A stretch of DNA of 64,000 bases from Spisula solida (GCA_947247005.1 OX365948.1:8979455-9043454); one strand, 5' to 3'; counted from the stretch's first letter, positions 22,866 through 35,747 are shown. Notes: generated by a model from the sequence alone, not told the origin. Translations and numbers: made by a program.

Positions 22866-23240
22866 TGGCCTGGATCAACACCACAACCTGCCACACACTG
22901 AGAAAACACTCTACCACTACGCTATCTGTTATGTTGTATCCTGGATCAAACCCCGTCTCCACCTTCCAAACTCGGAGTGAATGCTCTACCACTACGCTAT
23001 CTGTTATGTTGTATCCTGGATCAAACCCGGTCTCCACCTTCCAAACTCGGAGTGAATGCTCTACCACTACGCTATCTGTTATGTTGTATCCTGGATCAAA
23101 CCCTGTCTCCACCTTCCAAACTCCTCGGAGTGAATGCTCTACCACTACGCTATCTGTTATGTTGTATCCTGGATCAAACCCTGTCTCCACCTTCCAAACT
23201 CGGAGTGAATGCTCCACCACTATGCTATCGAGGCAGACAT
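22866..23240 (-). repeat. 75-bp tandem array of a tRNA-like sequence
   Basis: About five units of 75 bp (one of 78). On the minus strand each unit has 'tagcgtagtggtagagc' (A-box-like) and 'gggtttgatcc' (B-box-like) separated as in a tRNA, so the array appears to be a tandemly multiplied SINE head. 75 is a multiple of three, which leaves long open frames on both strands without coding meaning. Confidence 0.8.
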
Positions 23241-23991
23241 AGATTTTAATAAATAATTTAATACTACAACAAACAAAAATACCACTATATATACATATTG
23301 ATAACTTTTATTCATTAACATGGCAACAATAAAGTTCAATTGTTAACTACTGGAACATGATTCTAATGCACAAACCCACGACATTACCATCAACATCAAA
23401 CGGTCGCAGTATGAAAATCAATGAGAAAATTTATCATTTTCTTTTCAAAATTAGTCATGCGGAAGCAAAATATTCCAATAATTTACATTATAGCGCACTG
23501 AATATGACAGTAATAGTTTGGTAGAAACATTACCTCAGCACGTGTAACATCTGGTGAGGGAATAGAATATAACAGTAACTGGTTGGTTATCATTCAATCT
23601 AGCACCATCATTGATCATCTTAACAAGCAAACATCCCCACAACATCCCCTACATTATCACACTTTAAACTTTAATATTGATTAAGTTACATTAAGTACAT
23701 GTAGGTGATTCAGTTTGTCATACAAGGTAACCTAAAACAAGAGAATATTCATTTTCATGTTGAGTATTTGGCCAGAATCTATTATACAAACATGGACAGT
23801 ATTTAAGCCATATGGATACTTAATTCATCCAGACAATTGACAAAACAATCCATTTATATAATAGAATGCCATGTATGTGAGCTTAGTATACAGTACCATT
23901 TCTAAAGACTTTGTAGCGTGCAGACATTGCTGTGCCATCCATAGCCTTTATTTGCTAGTCAGCTTTCTGCTTAAATATGGCAGAAATATGT

Positions 23992-24064
23992 GTGCCTCCA
24001 CCCGTATTTGAACTCGGGTCGCCAGATTAGATGGCAAGTGCGCTTACCACTGAGCTATGGAGAC
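23992..24064 (-). repeat. tRNA-like pseudogene / SINE head, 73 nt
   Basis: On the minus strand, gtctcca and tggaggc can form a 7-bp acceptor stem with one G-U pair, 'tagctcagtggtaagcgc' is an A box and 'gagttcaaatacg' a B box, and the length equals that of a normal tRNA. The D stem has a mismatch and the presumed anticodon loop lacks the usual T33. The sequence is repeated 276 bp away with decay, so I take it as SINE-related rather than a working tRNA gene. Confidence 0.5.
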
Positions 24065-24267
24065 TATGGAGACATTCGTGTGCGTGGTCCAGTGGTAAGG
24101 ACTGGATTTTTACTTGGCCATTCGGGTTCAATAGAATATTGACTGGTTCCTGGTGGAAGGGTTAAGTAATGTAATACAGTACAGGAAAACTAGTTTGGTG
24201 ACTAAATCAACCAAGCATAGCCTTCATTTGCCAGTCAGTTTTCTGCTGAAATATGGCAGGAATATGA

Positions 24268-24340
24268 GTGCCTCCACCCGTAATTGAACTTGAGTCGCTA
24301 GATTAGATGGCAAGTGCGCTTACCACTGAGCTATGGAGAC
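24268..24340 (-). repeat. Second copy of the 73-nt tRNA-like sequence
   Basis: Same 73-nt layout as at 23992-24064, with substitutions in the T arm ('acttgagtcgctag'), so it is more degenerate. A third, worse copy lies near 24542-24614. Confidence 0.5.
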
Positions 24341-25997
24341 ACAGGTGTGCATGGTCCAGTGGTTAGGGCACTGGATTTGTAACTTGGCCATTCGGGTTTC
24401 GATGGAATATTGACTGGTTCCAGGTGGAAGGGTTAAGTTATGTAATACAGTATAGGATAACTGGTTTGGTGATTAAATCAACCGAGCATAGCCTTTATAT
24501 GCTAGTCAGGTTTCTGCTGAAATATGGCAGGTATATTATGTGTGCCTCCAACCATAATTGAACCCAAGTCGCCAGATTAGACAACAAGCGCATTAACCAT
24601 TTAACTCAGAAGGCACACAATCAACCATTTTATCATAACAGAAAAATAGTTGAGAAATGGTGTTAAACCCAAATGAACAAACACAGCAACTTAGTATGAC
24701 TGTATCATACCAACAACCTTGCTATGATGACTCCAACCTCTACACATGACAGATATTGAGATAATTAATTAATAAAAATAGCTAATATTTCAAACTTCTT
24801 TAGTAAACAAATATTTGTTCATCAGCACTGAAGACTGCGACCTTAAAACAAAACACAACTGAGACAGACAAGATGGACACCTCAGATATGTCTGATTATT
24901 GTATCAACAAAAAAACATGTGAACATGATTTGATGCATGTCCAATAAACAGAAGGTCATTAGGTAAACAAGCACAAAACATCACAAACTCTGATAACAGT
25001 TCGAATGTTTTAGTTGTCAAAATTAGCAAGTGGCAACAACTATAACAAATAATACTTGTGTCGAAACAGGAAAACCAATGACAGCCCGAACCAAATTTTC
25101 GAGTGAAAAAAACGAGCAATAATGAATGAGTTACAGTTTTCCTTACAACATTTAGTGACAAATTGTAACAGAAAAAAAACATTTTCCAGATTGTCAGCCT
25201 TAAATAGTGATTTACTTACTCACAGGATAAAGATTTTAATTACAGTTCTTTTTTAGTGCTTAGAATTTTTATTTATTCCAAAAACTTTAAAGGTCAGCAG
25301 TATTTAGTCAATTAATATGAAATTATGAGTCAGCCTTCATGCATACAAACTGTAACACTAACGTGACAAACACGTAGCAAAAAGTCACAAACTATGTTTA
25401 CTTTTTTATCAGTTTTGTTGGCTTATGGCTAAGAAACAAATACACTCATTTATTTTTTCTAATTTATTTTATATCAGTTTACTGTACAACAAACACAAAA
25501 CATGACATATTAAAACAAGAAACATGTTTTTCCGCAATGACTAATTACCAAGATTTTTGTAGGATAGAAATATCAAATGTCGGCTGTTTCTGTGTGGTAG
25601 AATCAGAGTACTGTCCTGACATCCAATTTGTGGATGACAGGAGATAATTAGTAAACGGTTACATTAATTAGTGGATGGGTTACATAATTAGCGGATGGCT
25701 TACAGATCCAATATCTGCTTTTTTATGTTTGAATGCTTCAAATTATCTGTTATATCAGTTCAAATTTCTTACAGTCTCAGTAATTGAGTTCCTCAAGAAT
25801 TGATAAACTTGCGTAAATACACTTTCTCAAAACAGAAATACCTATCATGTGGTATCTTTGACCGCAACTTCATAAATCTGCAAAATTCAGTCTGTTACCA
25901 AAATTTGTAAAAAAAAAGATCCCACAAATATGAAGTGATTTACGGTAGTTCAATAATTTAAGATTACATTTTATATTTAGTCCAAATTATTATTTAC

Positions 25998-26240
25998 AAA
26001 TTGCTGGCTTAGAAGTACTACTTACGACTTTTTAAGACTCATGCATCGTTGAAATATGCATCTCAAGGTGCTTCTTATGAGCCTATTTTCATGAAAATCT
26101 GAAGTGGTCATGTTGACCAAACTGCAGTTTAAATAGCTTGTTTTTCCATAAGTAAAGAGTAGTTTTTAGACAGTTTTTTTGCTAGTTTTCTCAAAATGTT
26201 GATTTTGTACTTACGACCTTCTAATTCTAAGCCAGCGAAA
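25998..26240. mobile_element. MITE with 'cgctggcttagaa' ends, copy 1
   Basis: The left end 'ttgctggcttagaa...tacttacgac' recurs inverted at the right end as 'gtacttacgaccttctaattctaagccagcga'. Inside are 'catgaaaatctgaagtgg' and 'catgttgaccaaact'. A second copy of the family is at 59604-60046. Too short to encode a transposase. Confidence 0.7.
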
Positions 26241-27160
26241 TATCTCCTAGATTTCTATGCTGCATATTAGAAACTTCAAAAGGACGACATGTATCATTAA
26301 ATGCATGTTTAATTTGTATTTTAAACACGGATACTACCTGTATAACCATGTAAAACTTTCTCTATGTCACACGAGGTCACATGACAAAATGTTACATAAT
26401 ATTTTACACCAATATTGCATGTTTTACATTAATCATATTTTTTTAGATATCTGAAGCATATTGTTTAAGATGTTTATATTTGTGTCTCAGCTTCCTGTAT
26501 CATGGTTGAAGTGAGATAGTGACATCACTTGTGTCGAAATTGGTATAATATTCAAATCAAATTAAACATACACGCCAGATCTTAACAACAACTTTGTTTT
26601 TAGAAAAAAAACTTTTAAAATCTTGGCTATGACTTAGTGCTCTACAATAAAGCAGAGCTGTCACTACTGTACTTAAATTTCAATTACTTTGATACTGGAC
26701 ATTTTTTTAAGTTTTTCGTGAGATTTTCTTAGGGTCAGTTTGAATAATTTAAGTATGTTGGGTTACCGAAACCTGTACTTTTTGTTATAGCTGAAATGTG
26801 GGGTATTAATTACCAAAATGATTGCTATTCTGATTTTAGTTATTTGAAATTACAGAATTCTTTTTTATTCATTTTGTTTTAGAGTAGTGTATAATAAGCA
26901 GTGCAACCTTTCCAGAGCAGCCCTCTGCAGTAGAGTAACATCCTCTCTACAATAACACCTTCAAAATGTCCCTCAGCTCTGATATTTACTACAAACCTAT
27001 CCAACCTCTGTAAAGCAACAAACTCCAAACAAAAGCCAATATTTGCCGCTCTAAAAGGGTGTTGCTTTACAGAGGATGTATTGCAAGTGTACCACAGTAC
27101 ATTTTTTACGAAGGCAATTTTAGGCATTATTAATGGAGAAACTCATCAACATCATTTTAG

Positions 27161-27420
27161 GTGGAACGGTAGCCAAGGGGTTAGCACTCTCAACTACCAA
27201 TCCGGTGGTCCCTGGTTTGAATCTTGGGTGGGCACTAGAAATTTCAGAAATGTTTTCAGTGATGAGATGAAATGGTTTAGCGGTTGTCTTGTGTGTATCA
27301 GTGCTATACACTGCGCACATTAAAGTACAACAGATTTTATTCGAAAAGAGCTAGGGCAGATTTCTTGTACCTCACAAACTTTCTGTCTAATCCCTGGAAG
27401 CCCGAGGTCAATTTTGGACA
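27161..27420 (+). mobile_element. tRNA-derived SINE
   Basis: The head has 'ggtagccaaggggttagcac' (A box) and 'ggtttgaatcttgg' (B box). The central domain 'gtgtatcagtgctatacac...cacattaaag' and 'ttcgaaaagagct' matches the SINE at 16011-16458, although the heads differ. The 3' tail is not clear. Confidence 0.65.
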
Positions 27421-28539
27421 ATTAGGGCAGGAATAAAACTGGATGGCAAAAAAAACACAAAAAAATCAACATCATAGTATTTATAAAATCTAGTATGGGA
27501 ATCTCAACATCTGTAACCGAAACAAAATCTTTTCCAAGACTGATAATGAATAAATAATTTAAATTTAACACCAGCCAAAAGCCATATGCCAAAGGCTTAT
27601 AACTGGCCAAATTTATACTCTCTGAGTAAAATATCACACTTACACATATTGCATTCAGTTAATAGCCCCGTATTTATGCATATTAAAGCGTGTTTGTCAT
27701 CGCAAAAAATTCTCAGGCAGACATGGGGTATAATTAAGTTGGTGGGAAATTATAAATAAACTAACAGATGACATTGACATCCCAAAGTTATCATCTGAAT
27801 ATTACAAGCTTCCGAAACATCAATCAATAACATTGATTTTGCGTAAAATCTTTACAAATATTTGTCATTAAAAAAAATCACGCACAATAAAACGGGACAG
27901 TGGGCTTCTGATGAGTGGTGTGGGCTCCAGACTCTCAAGTTGACACTTTATAACAGCATGTCAGCAACGGAGATAATAAGACCTGATAAATTATTCAGTA
28001 TGAGAAAAGCTAACATTCGTTGGCTTCAGCGATGCTGACACGTGCTAAATGTAGCCACTATTGATTTGTAAATTTAGTTTAAAGTAATAATTTTTCTCGC
28101 TGGATGGTTATCAATGACACTGAAGAATTAAATGTCATATAACAATTATGTTTTACAAAATGTTATCTAGAGGGTTTACATGATGAGGACCACATGTGGA
28201 AGACATGTTAACCATGCACTAATAGAGAATAAATGTTTTTGTCCATTAAGGGAGGTGGGTTGTTGCAGGGTACAAATGGAAGATATGTTACCAACAGCAA
28301 GGTAGGAATGTGACACACCCAATGGCTCCAGGTCTCGCTCAATGATTCCAGGTTCATGACATACTGTGGTTGGGTCAGCAAATATTTTTCCTCTTTAGAA
28401 GATTTAAATAAAATGGTCGGTTCTGGGACGGTGTTCACACTAGACAGTGACCTCCTCATAGTGATAATGTCTCCAAACAGTTTGATTTCTTAGAGGCTAG
28501 TGCTGATTAGACTCTTAGCCCTGAGAAAACTATAAAAAA

Positions 28540-29349
28540 TCCAACAAGAGGGCCCAAAGGGCCCTAGGTCGCTCACCTGTCGTACTAGTGCATGCACACC
28601 CCTATGGTGATCCTACACATTTTCTGAATAAAATTTAAGGAAATTCAGCCTCTATTGCAAGTTTTTGTATGATTTGACCATGTGACCTAGCATTTGACCC
28701 CAGATGACTTAATTAATATCAAACTTAACCTAGATTGTGTTGAGATGATTATTAGGACCAAATTTCATAAAGATTAAGTCGAAATTTTAACCTCTGGCGA
28801 CTACACAGGGTTTTTCTATGATCTGACCTATTATTTAAACAAAATATCTCCTCCATATAACTGTACAAAAACATGCTATAAAGACAGAACAATACCTAAA
28901 CACTTAAAAAAAAATTATGGTTCCAGTGGGGTTTGAACCCATGACCCTCAGGAAAATGTCAATTGACATTGTGACCTTGTTTTTGACGCCAGATGACCCA
29001 AAATCGAACTTGGCCTAGATTTTGTTGACAGGATCATTGTGACAAAGTTTCATAAAGATTAAGTTGAAATTGTAACCTCTGGTGACTGACTACACAAGGT
29101 TTTTCTATGATTTGACCTATATTTTAAACAAAATATTTTGGAATATTTTTCCTCCATATAACTGTACAAATACATGCTATAAAGACAAAACAATACCTAA
29201 CACTACAGACTACAGACAAAACAATACCTAAACACTCAAAAAAATAAAAATAAAAAAATAAAAATTATGGTTCCAGTGGGGGTTGAACCCACGACCATCA
29301 GGAAAATGTACAAATACATGCTATAAAGACAAAACAATACCTAAACACT

Positions 29350-29383
<34 letters not shown>

Positions 29384-29466
29384 ATGGTTCCAGTGGGGGT
29401 TGAACCCACGACCATCAGGAAAATGTACAAATACATGCTATAAAGACAAAACAATACCTAAACACT

Positions 29467-29503
<37 letters not shown>

Positions 29504-30455
29504 ATGGTTCCAGTGGGGGTTGAACCCACGACCATCAGGAAAATGTACAAATAAATGCTCTACAGACAAAACAATACCTAAACACTCAAAAAAATAAAAA
29601 TAAAAAAATAAAAATTATGGTTCCAGTGGGGGTTGAACCCACGACCATCAGGAAAATGTACAAATACATGCTATAAAGACAAAACAATACCTAAACACTC
29701 AAAAAAAAAAAAAAAAAAAAAAAAAAAATTATGGTTCCAGTGGGGGTTGAACCCACGACCATCAGGAAAATGTACAAATAAATGCTCTACAGACAAAACA
29801 ATACATAAACACTCAAAAAAATAAAAATAAAAAAATAAAAATTATGGTTCCAGTGGGGGTTGAACCCACGACCATCAGGAAAATGTACAAATACATGCTA
29901 TAAAGACAAAACAATACCTAAACACTCAAAAAAAATAAAAATAAAAAAATAAAAATTATGGTTCCAGTGGGGTTTGAACCCACGACCCTCAGGAAAATGT
30001 CTATGCTCCCTACAGCGCCTTGATTTCCACTTAACCACTCCAGAATATTTTGATATTTGACCTTTACAAAACTGCTGTGAACCCTGATACACATTTTCAT
30101 TGGTTGATGAAAGTTTACTTGTATGTATAGAGTGTAGAGAGTTACAGCAGAGAGTTAAGTGACCATGAAGACTACATGTTGAAAGGTTTAAAACAAGGTT
30201 TTTCTATAATTTGACCTAGTGAGCTAGTTTTTGACCTCAGATGACCCAATATCGAACTTGACCTAGATTTTGTTGAGATGATCATTGTGACCAAGTTTCA
30301 TAAAGATTAGGCCAAAATTGTGACCTCTAGAGAGGACACAACCCAATTGTTGACGGACGGACGGACGGACGGACAGACGGACGGACGGACGGACGGACGG
30401 CGGACGAAGTGTGATCACAATAGCTCACTCTGTCACTTTGTGACAGGTGAGCTAA
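28540..30455 (+). mobile_element. Pearl-like element expanded by a tRNA-like tandem array
   Basis: 5' end identical in type to that at 12730 (aacaagagggcccaaagggc, ggtcgctcacctgtcg), core units at about 28670-28835, 28965-29120 and 30190-30340, GACG run at 30352-30400 and the 3' hairpin 'gtcactttgtgac' plus 'aggtgagctaa' at 30431-30454. The middle (about 28836-28965 and 29120-30190) is a different sequence carrying tRNA-like pieces and A-rich tracts. Confidence 0.7.
28915..30065 (-). repeat. ~110-120-bp tandem array with tRNA-like B box and poly(A/T) tracts
   Basis: 'ttatggttccagtggggg' occurs eight times (near 28915, 29267, 29381, 29501, 29615, 29729, 29841 and 29955), each followed by 'ttgaacccacgacc' and, downstream, 'acaatacctaaacactc' and an A-rich tract of 9-40 bases. 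On the minus strand 'ggtcgtgggttcaa' is a B box. The last unit extends into a fuller head with an A-box-like 'ctggagtggttaagtgg' near 30042. The array thus looks like 5'-truncated SINE units repeated in tandem. Confidence 0.8.
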
Positions 30456-31059
30456 AAAGCTACATTTTAACCAAAATTCAAGAGGATTCGTTCATGCTGA
30501 GGCAAATGTCTCGGTGTGGCTACGCGTATACGAGTGGCTACAGACCTGAACCGACATAGGTAAATGTGAGGGATACAGAAGATTGATCACAATTGCCAAT
30601 TCATATAAACTTATATTAAACAAGTTCTGGAAATTTTAGCTCTGGTGATGTCAATTACTCTTAAGTTGTGTTATGTGTTATTCCCAGCACTAATCTGTCG
30701 ATTTGCAGCTAGAAGTCACATATTCGTTTACATGGGAAAAGGTTGAAGCGAAATGGCTTATGTGCACATTGTCCTTGTGCACGACATAGGCCTTTATGAT
30801 TTTCATTATTGGTAGGAATGTATTAAAGGACTGGAGTGCTTTCCACATGGTTTATTGCTTATATTTATTCTCACTACCGGAAATCCATATGGGTGAGGCC
30901 CCCAGAAGAGGTTACTCACGTTAGTTCTTGGGGGATAGTGCATAATACAATGTAAAGCATCATACACGGGACCTCGCTTATCATCGCACCTCTCGTCCGA
31001 AAGACTGTTAGTAATTTAATTATGTTGGGTGGGAAACACTGAAAAGCATTTCTAATTTT

Positions 31060-31139
31060 GACAGTCTGGATGAGGGATCGAACCCACAACCTTCGGATCA
31101 GTAGTCAGTAGCTCTTACCACTAGGCCACTTGTCCACCC
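31060..31139 (-). repeat. tRNA-like SINE head
   Basis: On the minus strand 'gtggcctagtggtaagagc' and 'gtgggttcgatccc' give A and B boxes with tRNA spacing. Flanks do not complete an acceptor stem. Confidence 0.5.
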
Positions 31140-33670
31140 ATCGCAATTTCCACGTGGAAAATTATCATGAAGTTAAATGTTTTTCATAAAAGGCAATCCA
31201 CAGAGATTTCATTTCTACCTAGTATAAAAATATTCCATGCCATGCATGAGGACTACGTGCACAAAGGCCATTTTGCAGCATGTCGCGCATGGATGAATTT
31301 GATGTTCACTCATTATAAACTGTAAGGAAAATTTTATTCTTAAATATTACAATAAATATAATTGTGGCTTCTATTCTTAAATAACTGATCAAAGGGAAGT
31401 AATACAAAATTGAATATTCCTGTTCAGAGCTTTTACAGTTGTCTCCCTTACACATATCACAATCTCGCGTAATGTATCCAAATTGGAAACAGCGTAAAAA
31501 AATCTCATTTTTATAATACACAAACCAGTTTTTTTTGTTAAGTAATATGCCAAAGATGACAAAATCTGAATATAGATGCAATTTTGCGTCATTACCCGAG
31601 GATGAGCTCCGCTTAGAAGAAATATTATGGTGACTTAAGTCAAAACATCCAGGCGAAAACTAGAATCTAGATATTTCACAATCAATTTCTGCATTTACAA
31701 ACCAGGATAACTCATGCTTGACTTGCACACACTTCGCACAGCGGACTTCTGCTCTAGCACGGTTCGCACGTGCCTAGACCACCTACTTGTAACTGGATTA
31801 ATAATTATACCATACTTCATAAGCTTAACATAGTTACGCCAGTTTCTTAAGGTTCACTCTAATGGGCGAAAATGTGTATTTTTCTTCAGTGAATTAAATA
31901 CCCTTTTGGCATAAAAACACATTAGTCTCATATATCAATTTGTAGCTTAAAGTTCAAATAATCTATATCAATGAGTGTTTTTGTTATATTTACTTGTTAT
32001 AAACAATGTATTTATAAAAAGTTAATTACAAAATAGGTAACATTTTTCAAAATGTCAGTCTCATTTATTGGGTAACAAAATGCTAGAAAAATTAGAAATT
32101 GTGGTTGTCAAATATTTGATCAAGGTCATGCCTGCCCATTTATTTAAATAAAAGCAGTCAAAATGCATTGATTTTGAACAATAAAATACATCAACATGAA
32201 TTAAAATATATTACATGTGTATGTGTGAAGGCCTACTTTTAATAAATCCTAAATAGTTTAGGGTACGGTGGGCCTGACGGACCAGATAGTTGTTGGTTTG
32301 TCAATAACCGATTTTATCGGGTCTATGAGACTTAAAACTTGATTATTTGCCCAAGTTTTAAGTTACCTCGAAAGAACTGAAACAGGTTTATGGGAAATTA
32401 ATTAAAGCTTTAGTATTTCTTTCAATTATACACTTATTTAGTTAGATATTCCTTTCCATTGTATTTTATTTGTTTATATACCAAAGAAATTGCTACTTTA
32501 TCTTTAGTCGTACTGGTCACTGATAACGTTTGTTCCGTCCGTTAGCCCGTTTCTTTTAACATGAAGAAAATGCTGTTTTGGTCAGTTTGTGTGTTAAAAT
32601 GGTTAAATATTACTCAAAAAACTATTTGCAGACGATAATATAGCATGACAGTAACCTCACACCATACATAAACTTACCGAGCACGTTGTAACATTTGCAC
32701 GGACTATTCGTGTGGATTGAAATATTTTGACAGCTACATGTAATGACCGATTTGACACAAACTGTATGTCGTAAACAAACGAGATGAAAACAATAATAAA
32801 TATTTGGATTTCATTGTTATTATCGTAGGATCGTTTGTAAAGTTAATAAATTATGAATGCAATAAAGTGCATTATTCGATCTAGCTATCGATTATGTTGA
32901 TTACTTTGTTTGAAAAAAAAGTTGCTGTACGTTTACTGTGGTGACAGGAGGGAGCAAACATGGCGACTTCCTTGTCGAAATTACACATCAACATGAAGGT
33001 GTTTTTCTCGTAAACAAAACACCAGCAGCTAATTTCAAGCCTGGCATGCCCTTGCGACGATTAATTATAAAGTATATTCAATGAGTTCGTATTATAAAAT
33101 ACAATAATGATAACGTTTGACATTTTGAAAAAAATGCTGTATTTTTCAGTCAAAAATCGCCTTTATTTTAGTGTTAGCATTTGAATAAGGCGACTATATG
33201 GCACATTTCACATCACAAGCAAGTGCTACAATGGTTTCCTATAATATATGATAAAATCAGATGGCATACGCTGTTTGAAATAGTTTTTTTCAAGTGTATG
33301 TTTTTCAAGCATTTTCAAGGGGTAGGATCTACCTTAACGCGCAGAGAAGCTTTTCTTCTCTCATACAGACTCCGGGAAAAGTTAGTCTCTGTCAGACTGG
33401 GAGGAGCGGAGGGCAAACCCAATGTAATTAAACATTTTTTCTTTGTTTGGGTCTAATTCCCCACCCTAGAGTCCTGAAACATTTTGTTTCAACTTTGTCC
33501 CCACAATGGGAAATGCTTGGTGTAGTGTATCAAATGGCCTGTCATTCTTAAAGGGTTGTCTGCTTTTTACGGATTCTAAATTTCCCAATACAGGGATCCA
33601 AAATCCGGCCAAAGTACATTTCCCGGGACTCGGATTCATTCGACATACCAAATTTCCACAATCGTCTTCT
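31140..33670. other. Non-coding stretch with one weak first-exon candidate
   Basis: Mostly AT-rich sequence without recognised repeats. At 32959 an ATG in a good context (caaacATGGCG) opens a 13-codon frame that ends at a possible AAG|gtgttt donor near 32999. I found no downstream exon to join to it, so it is noted but not called as a gene. Confidence 0.35.
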
Positions 33671-34709
33671 GTCTAAAGTCCCGTGTATGCCCGCCGCCCC
33701 CCGGGACAAAAAGTTTGATACATCAACGGCCTAAACCTCCTTTATTAGTTTACTCATTTTCTTTTTGCTGACAACCGTCAAAAATCATTTATACATCTCA
33801 AGGGTTATACCATTTACAGTGATTCTTTAACTTTTAGGACTTTTTGACATCTGGAATTATGATTTGCAGTGGTTTAGTTTCATTTGCTCTTTCAGTTTTG
33901 TGGTGGGCATTGTGACGTATGCTTGTGGTCCGTGCTATTTCTTGCAACAGGTGAAATTAACCACTACAAAATAAATTATCAACAATACAAAAATGCTCGC
34001 TACACTATGTTTTTGTTTTATCAATTCCTTTTTCACATGGTATAATTAGTTTTTAAAACAGAACATTCGTGTAGGTTTTAAAAAGTTATAAAAGCCAACT
34101 GAAAAACTACATTTTGCATGTAAATTTTGTGATAGGAGCTTTTGAGGTTATGACCCTTGAACTTAAATTTGTAAACAAAATTAAATTTACTGGCATTGCA
34201 ATGCATACTTATATATGTGAATGTGTACGAGGAGGCCTTCAAACTGTTCATCCAGTCTCTTTGTCCTGAGACTCTCTCCACTACAATCCTTTTAGAATCA
34301 CTGCACTCAAACCAAGTCCAAAAAAGTCTTTGACTTTAGCGTCAGCCATTCTAGGGGCACATTTTTTCCTTAACCAACAGTGACATCGTCTTCAAGAAAC
34401 AGCTATCAACCATCTGATGCTGACCTTATCCATACATGTTTCTCAATTTTTTACATGTATACCCTCGGAAGATGAAATACCGTAGCGTCAAGATAATCCA
34501 AAAAGATTATATTAAGTCAGACAGGGAGGGACAGCACTCAACTTAACCAGCCGAGCACAGAAAACATTCAAAACACACAAAACACAATACCCAACTGAAA
34601 ACACGACATCCCGTCCCGAAAGTCTGCCGCCTCATTCAGTCAAACTATAACGGAACGAGAGCAAGGTGAAGAGGAAAATAACAACTAGACATTACACATC
34701 ACAAGGACT
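33671..34709. repeat. 1,039-bp tandem duplication, unit 1
   Basis: Starts 'gtctaaagtcccgtgtatgc' and is followed head to tail by a nearly identical unit at 34710. Only scattered substitutions and a few small differences are visible. The last ~200 bp ('ccagccgagcacagaaaac', 'acatcccgtcccgaaagtct') recur inverted at 37928-38085. Confidence 0.9.
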
Positions 34710-35747
34710 GTCTAAAGTCCCGTGTATGCCCGCCGCCCCCGGGACAAAAATTTTGTTACATCAACTGCCTAAACCTCCTTTATTAGTTTACTCATTTTCT
34801 TTTTGCTGACAACCGTCAAAAATCATTTATACATCTCAAGGGTTATACCATTTACAGTGATTCTTTAACTTTTAGGACTTTTTGACACCTGGAATTATGA
34901 TTTGCAGTGGTTTAGTTTCATTTGCTCTTTCAGTTTTGTGGTGGGCATTGTGACGTATGCTTGTGGTCCGTGCTATTTCTTGCAACAGGTGAAATTAACC
35001 ACTACAAAATAAATTATCAACAATACAAAAATGCTCGCTACACTATGTTTTTGTTTTATCAATTCCTTTTTCACATGGTATAATTAGTTTTTAAAACAGA
35101 ACATTCGTGTAGGTTTTAAAAAGTTATAAAAGCCAACTGAAAAACTACATTTTGCATGTAAATTTTGTGATAGGAGCTTTTGAGGTTATGACCCTTGAAC
35201 TTAAATTTGTAAACAAAATTAAATTTACTGGCATTGCAATGCATACTTATATATGTGAATGTGTACGAGGAGGCCTTCAAACTGTTCATCTAGTCTCTTT
35301 GTCCTGAGACTCTATGAAACTACAATCCTTTTAGAATCACTGCACTCAAACCAAGTCCAGAAAAGTCTTTGACTTTAGCATCAGCCATTCTAGGGGCACA
35401 TTTTTTCCTTAACCAACAGTGACATCGTCTTCAAGAAACAGTTATCAACCATCTGATGCTGACCTTATTAATACATGTTTCTCATTTTTTTACATGTATA
35501 CCCTCGGAAGATGAAATATCGTAGCGCCAAGACAATCCAAAAAGATTATATTAAGTCAGACAGGGAGGAACAGCACTCAACTTAACCAGCCGAGCACAGA
35601 AAACATTCAAAACACACAAAACACAATACCCAACTGAAAACACGACATCCCGTCCCGAAAGTCTGCCGCCTCATTCAGTCAAACTATAACGGAACGAGAG
35701 CCAGGTGAAGAGGAAAATAACAACTGGACATTACACATCACAAGGAC
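34710..35747. repeat. 1,039-bp tandem duplication, unit 2
   Basis: Same sequence as 33671-34709 with few substitutions (for example atct/acct near 34890). High similarity indicates a recent duplication of part of a repeat family; a further, diverged piece is at 55140-55260. Confidence 0.9.

Larger units (their letters stand above)
23930..24620. repeat. ~275-bp tandem repeat (2.5 units) with opposed tRNA-like parts
   Basis: The phrase 'catagcctttatttgctagtcag' recurs at about 23939, 24216 and 24487. Each unit carries a 73-nt tRNA-like segment on the minus strand (23992-24064, 24268-24340, about 24542-24614), and units 1 and 2 also carry a second one on the plus strand (near 24080-24135 and 24350-24410). 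See the next entries. Confidence 0.75.

Noticed and set aside
22858..23249. Frames with 25-residue repeats on both strands
   Set aside because: 75-bp tandem tRNA-like array; the period is a multiple of three.
29283..29824. Frame with NPRPSGKCTN and poly-lysine repeats
   Set aside because: Tandem SINE units with A tracts; lysines come from poly(A).
33845..33950. Exon-like sequence encoding a hydrophobic segment (acceptor at 33837 or 33872, donor near 33950)
   Set aside because: It lies in the 1,039-bp duplicated repeat and a related piece recurs at 55140-55260, so it is repeat sequence; one of the frames also has a stop.
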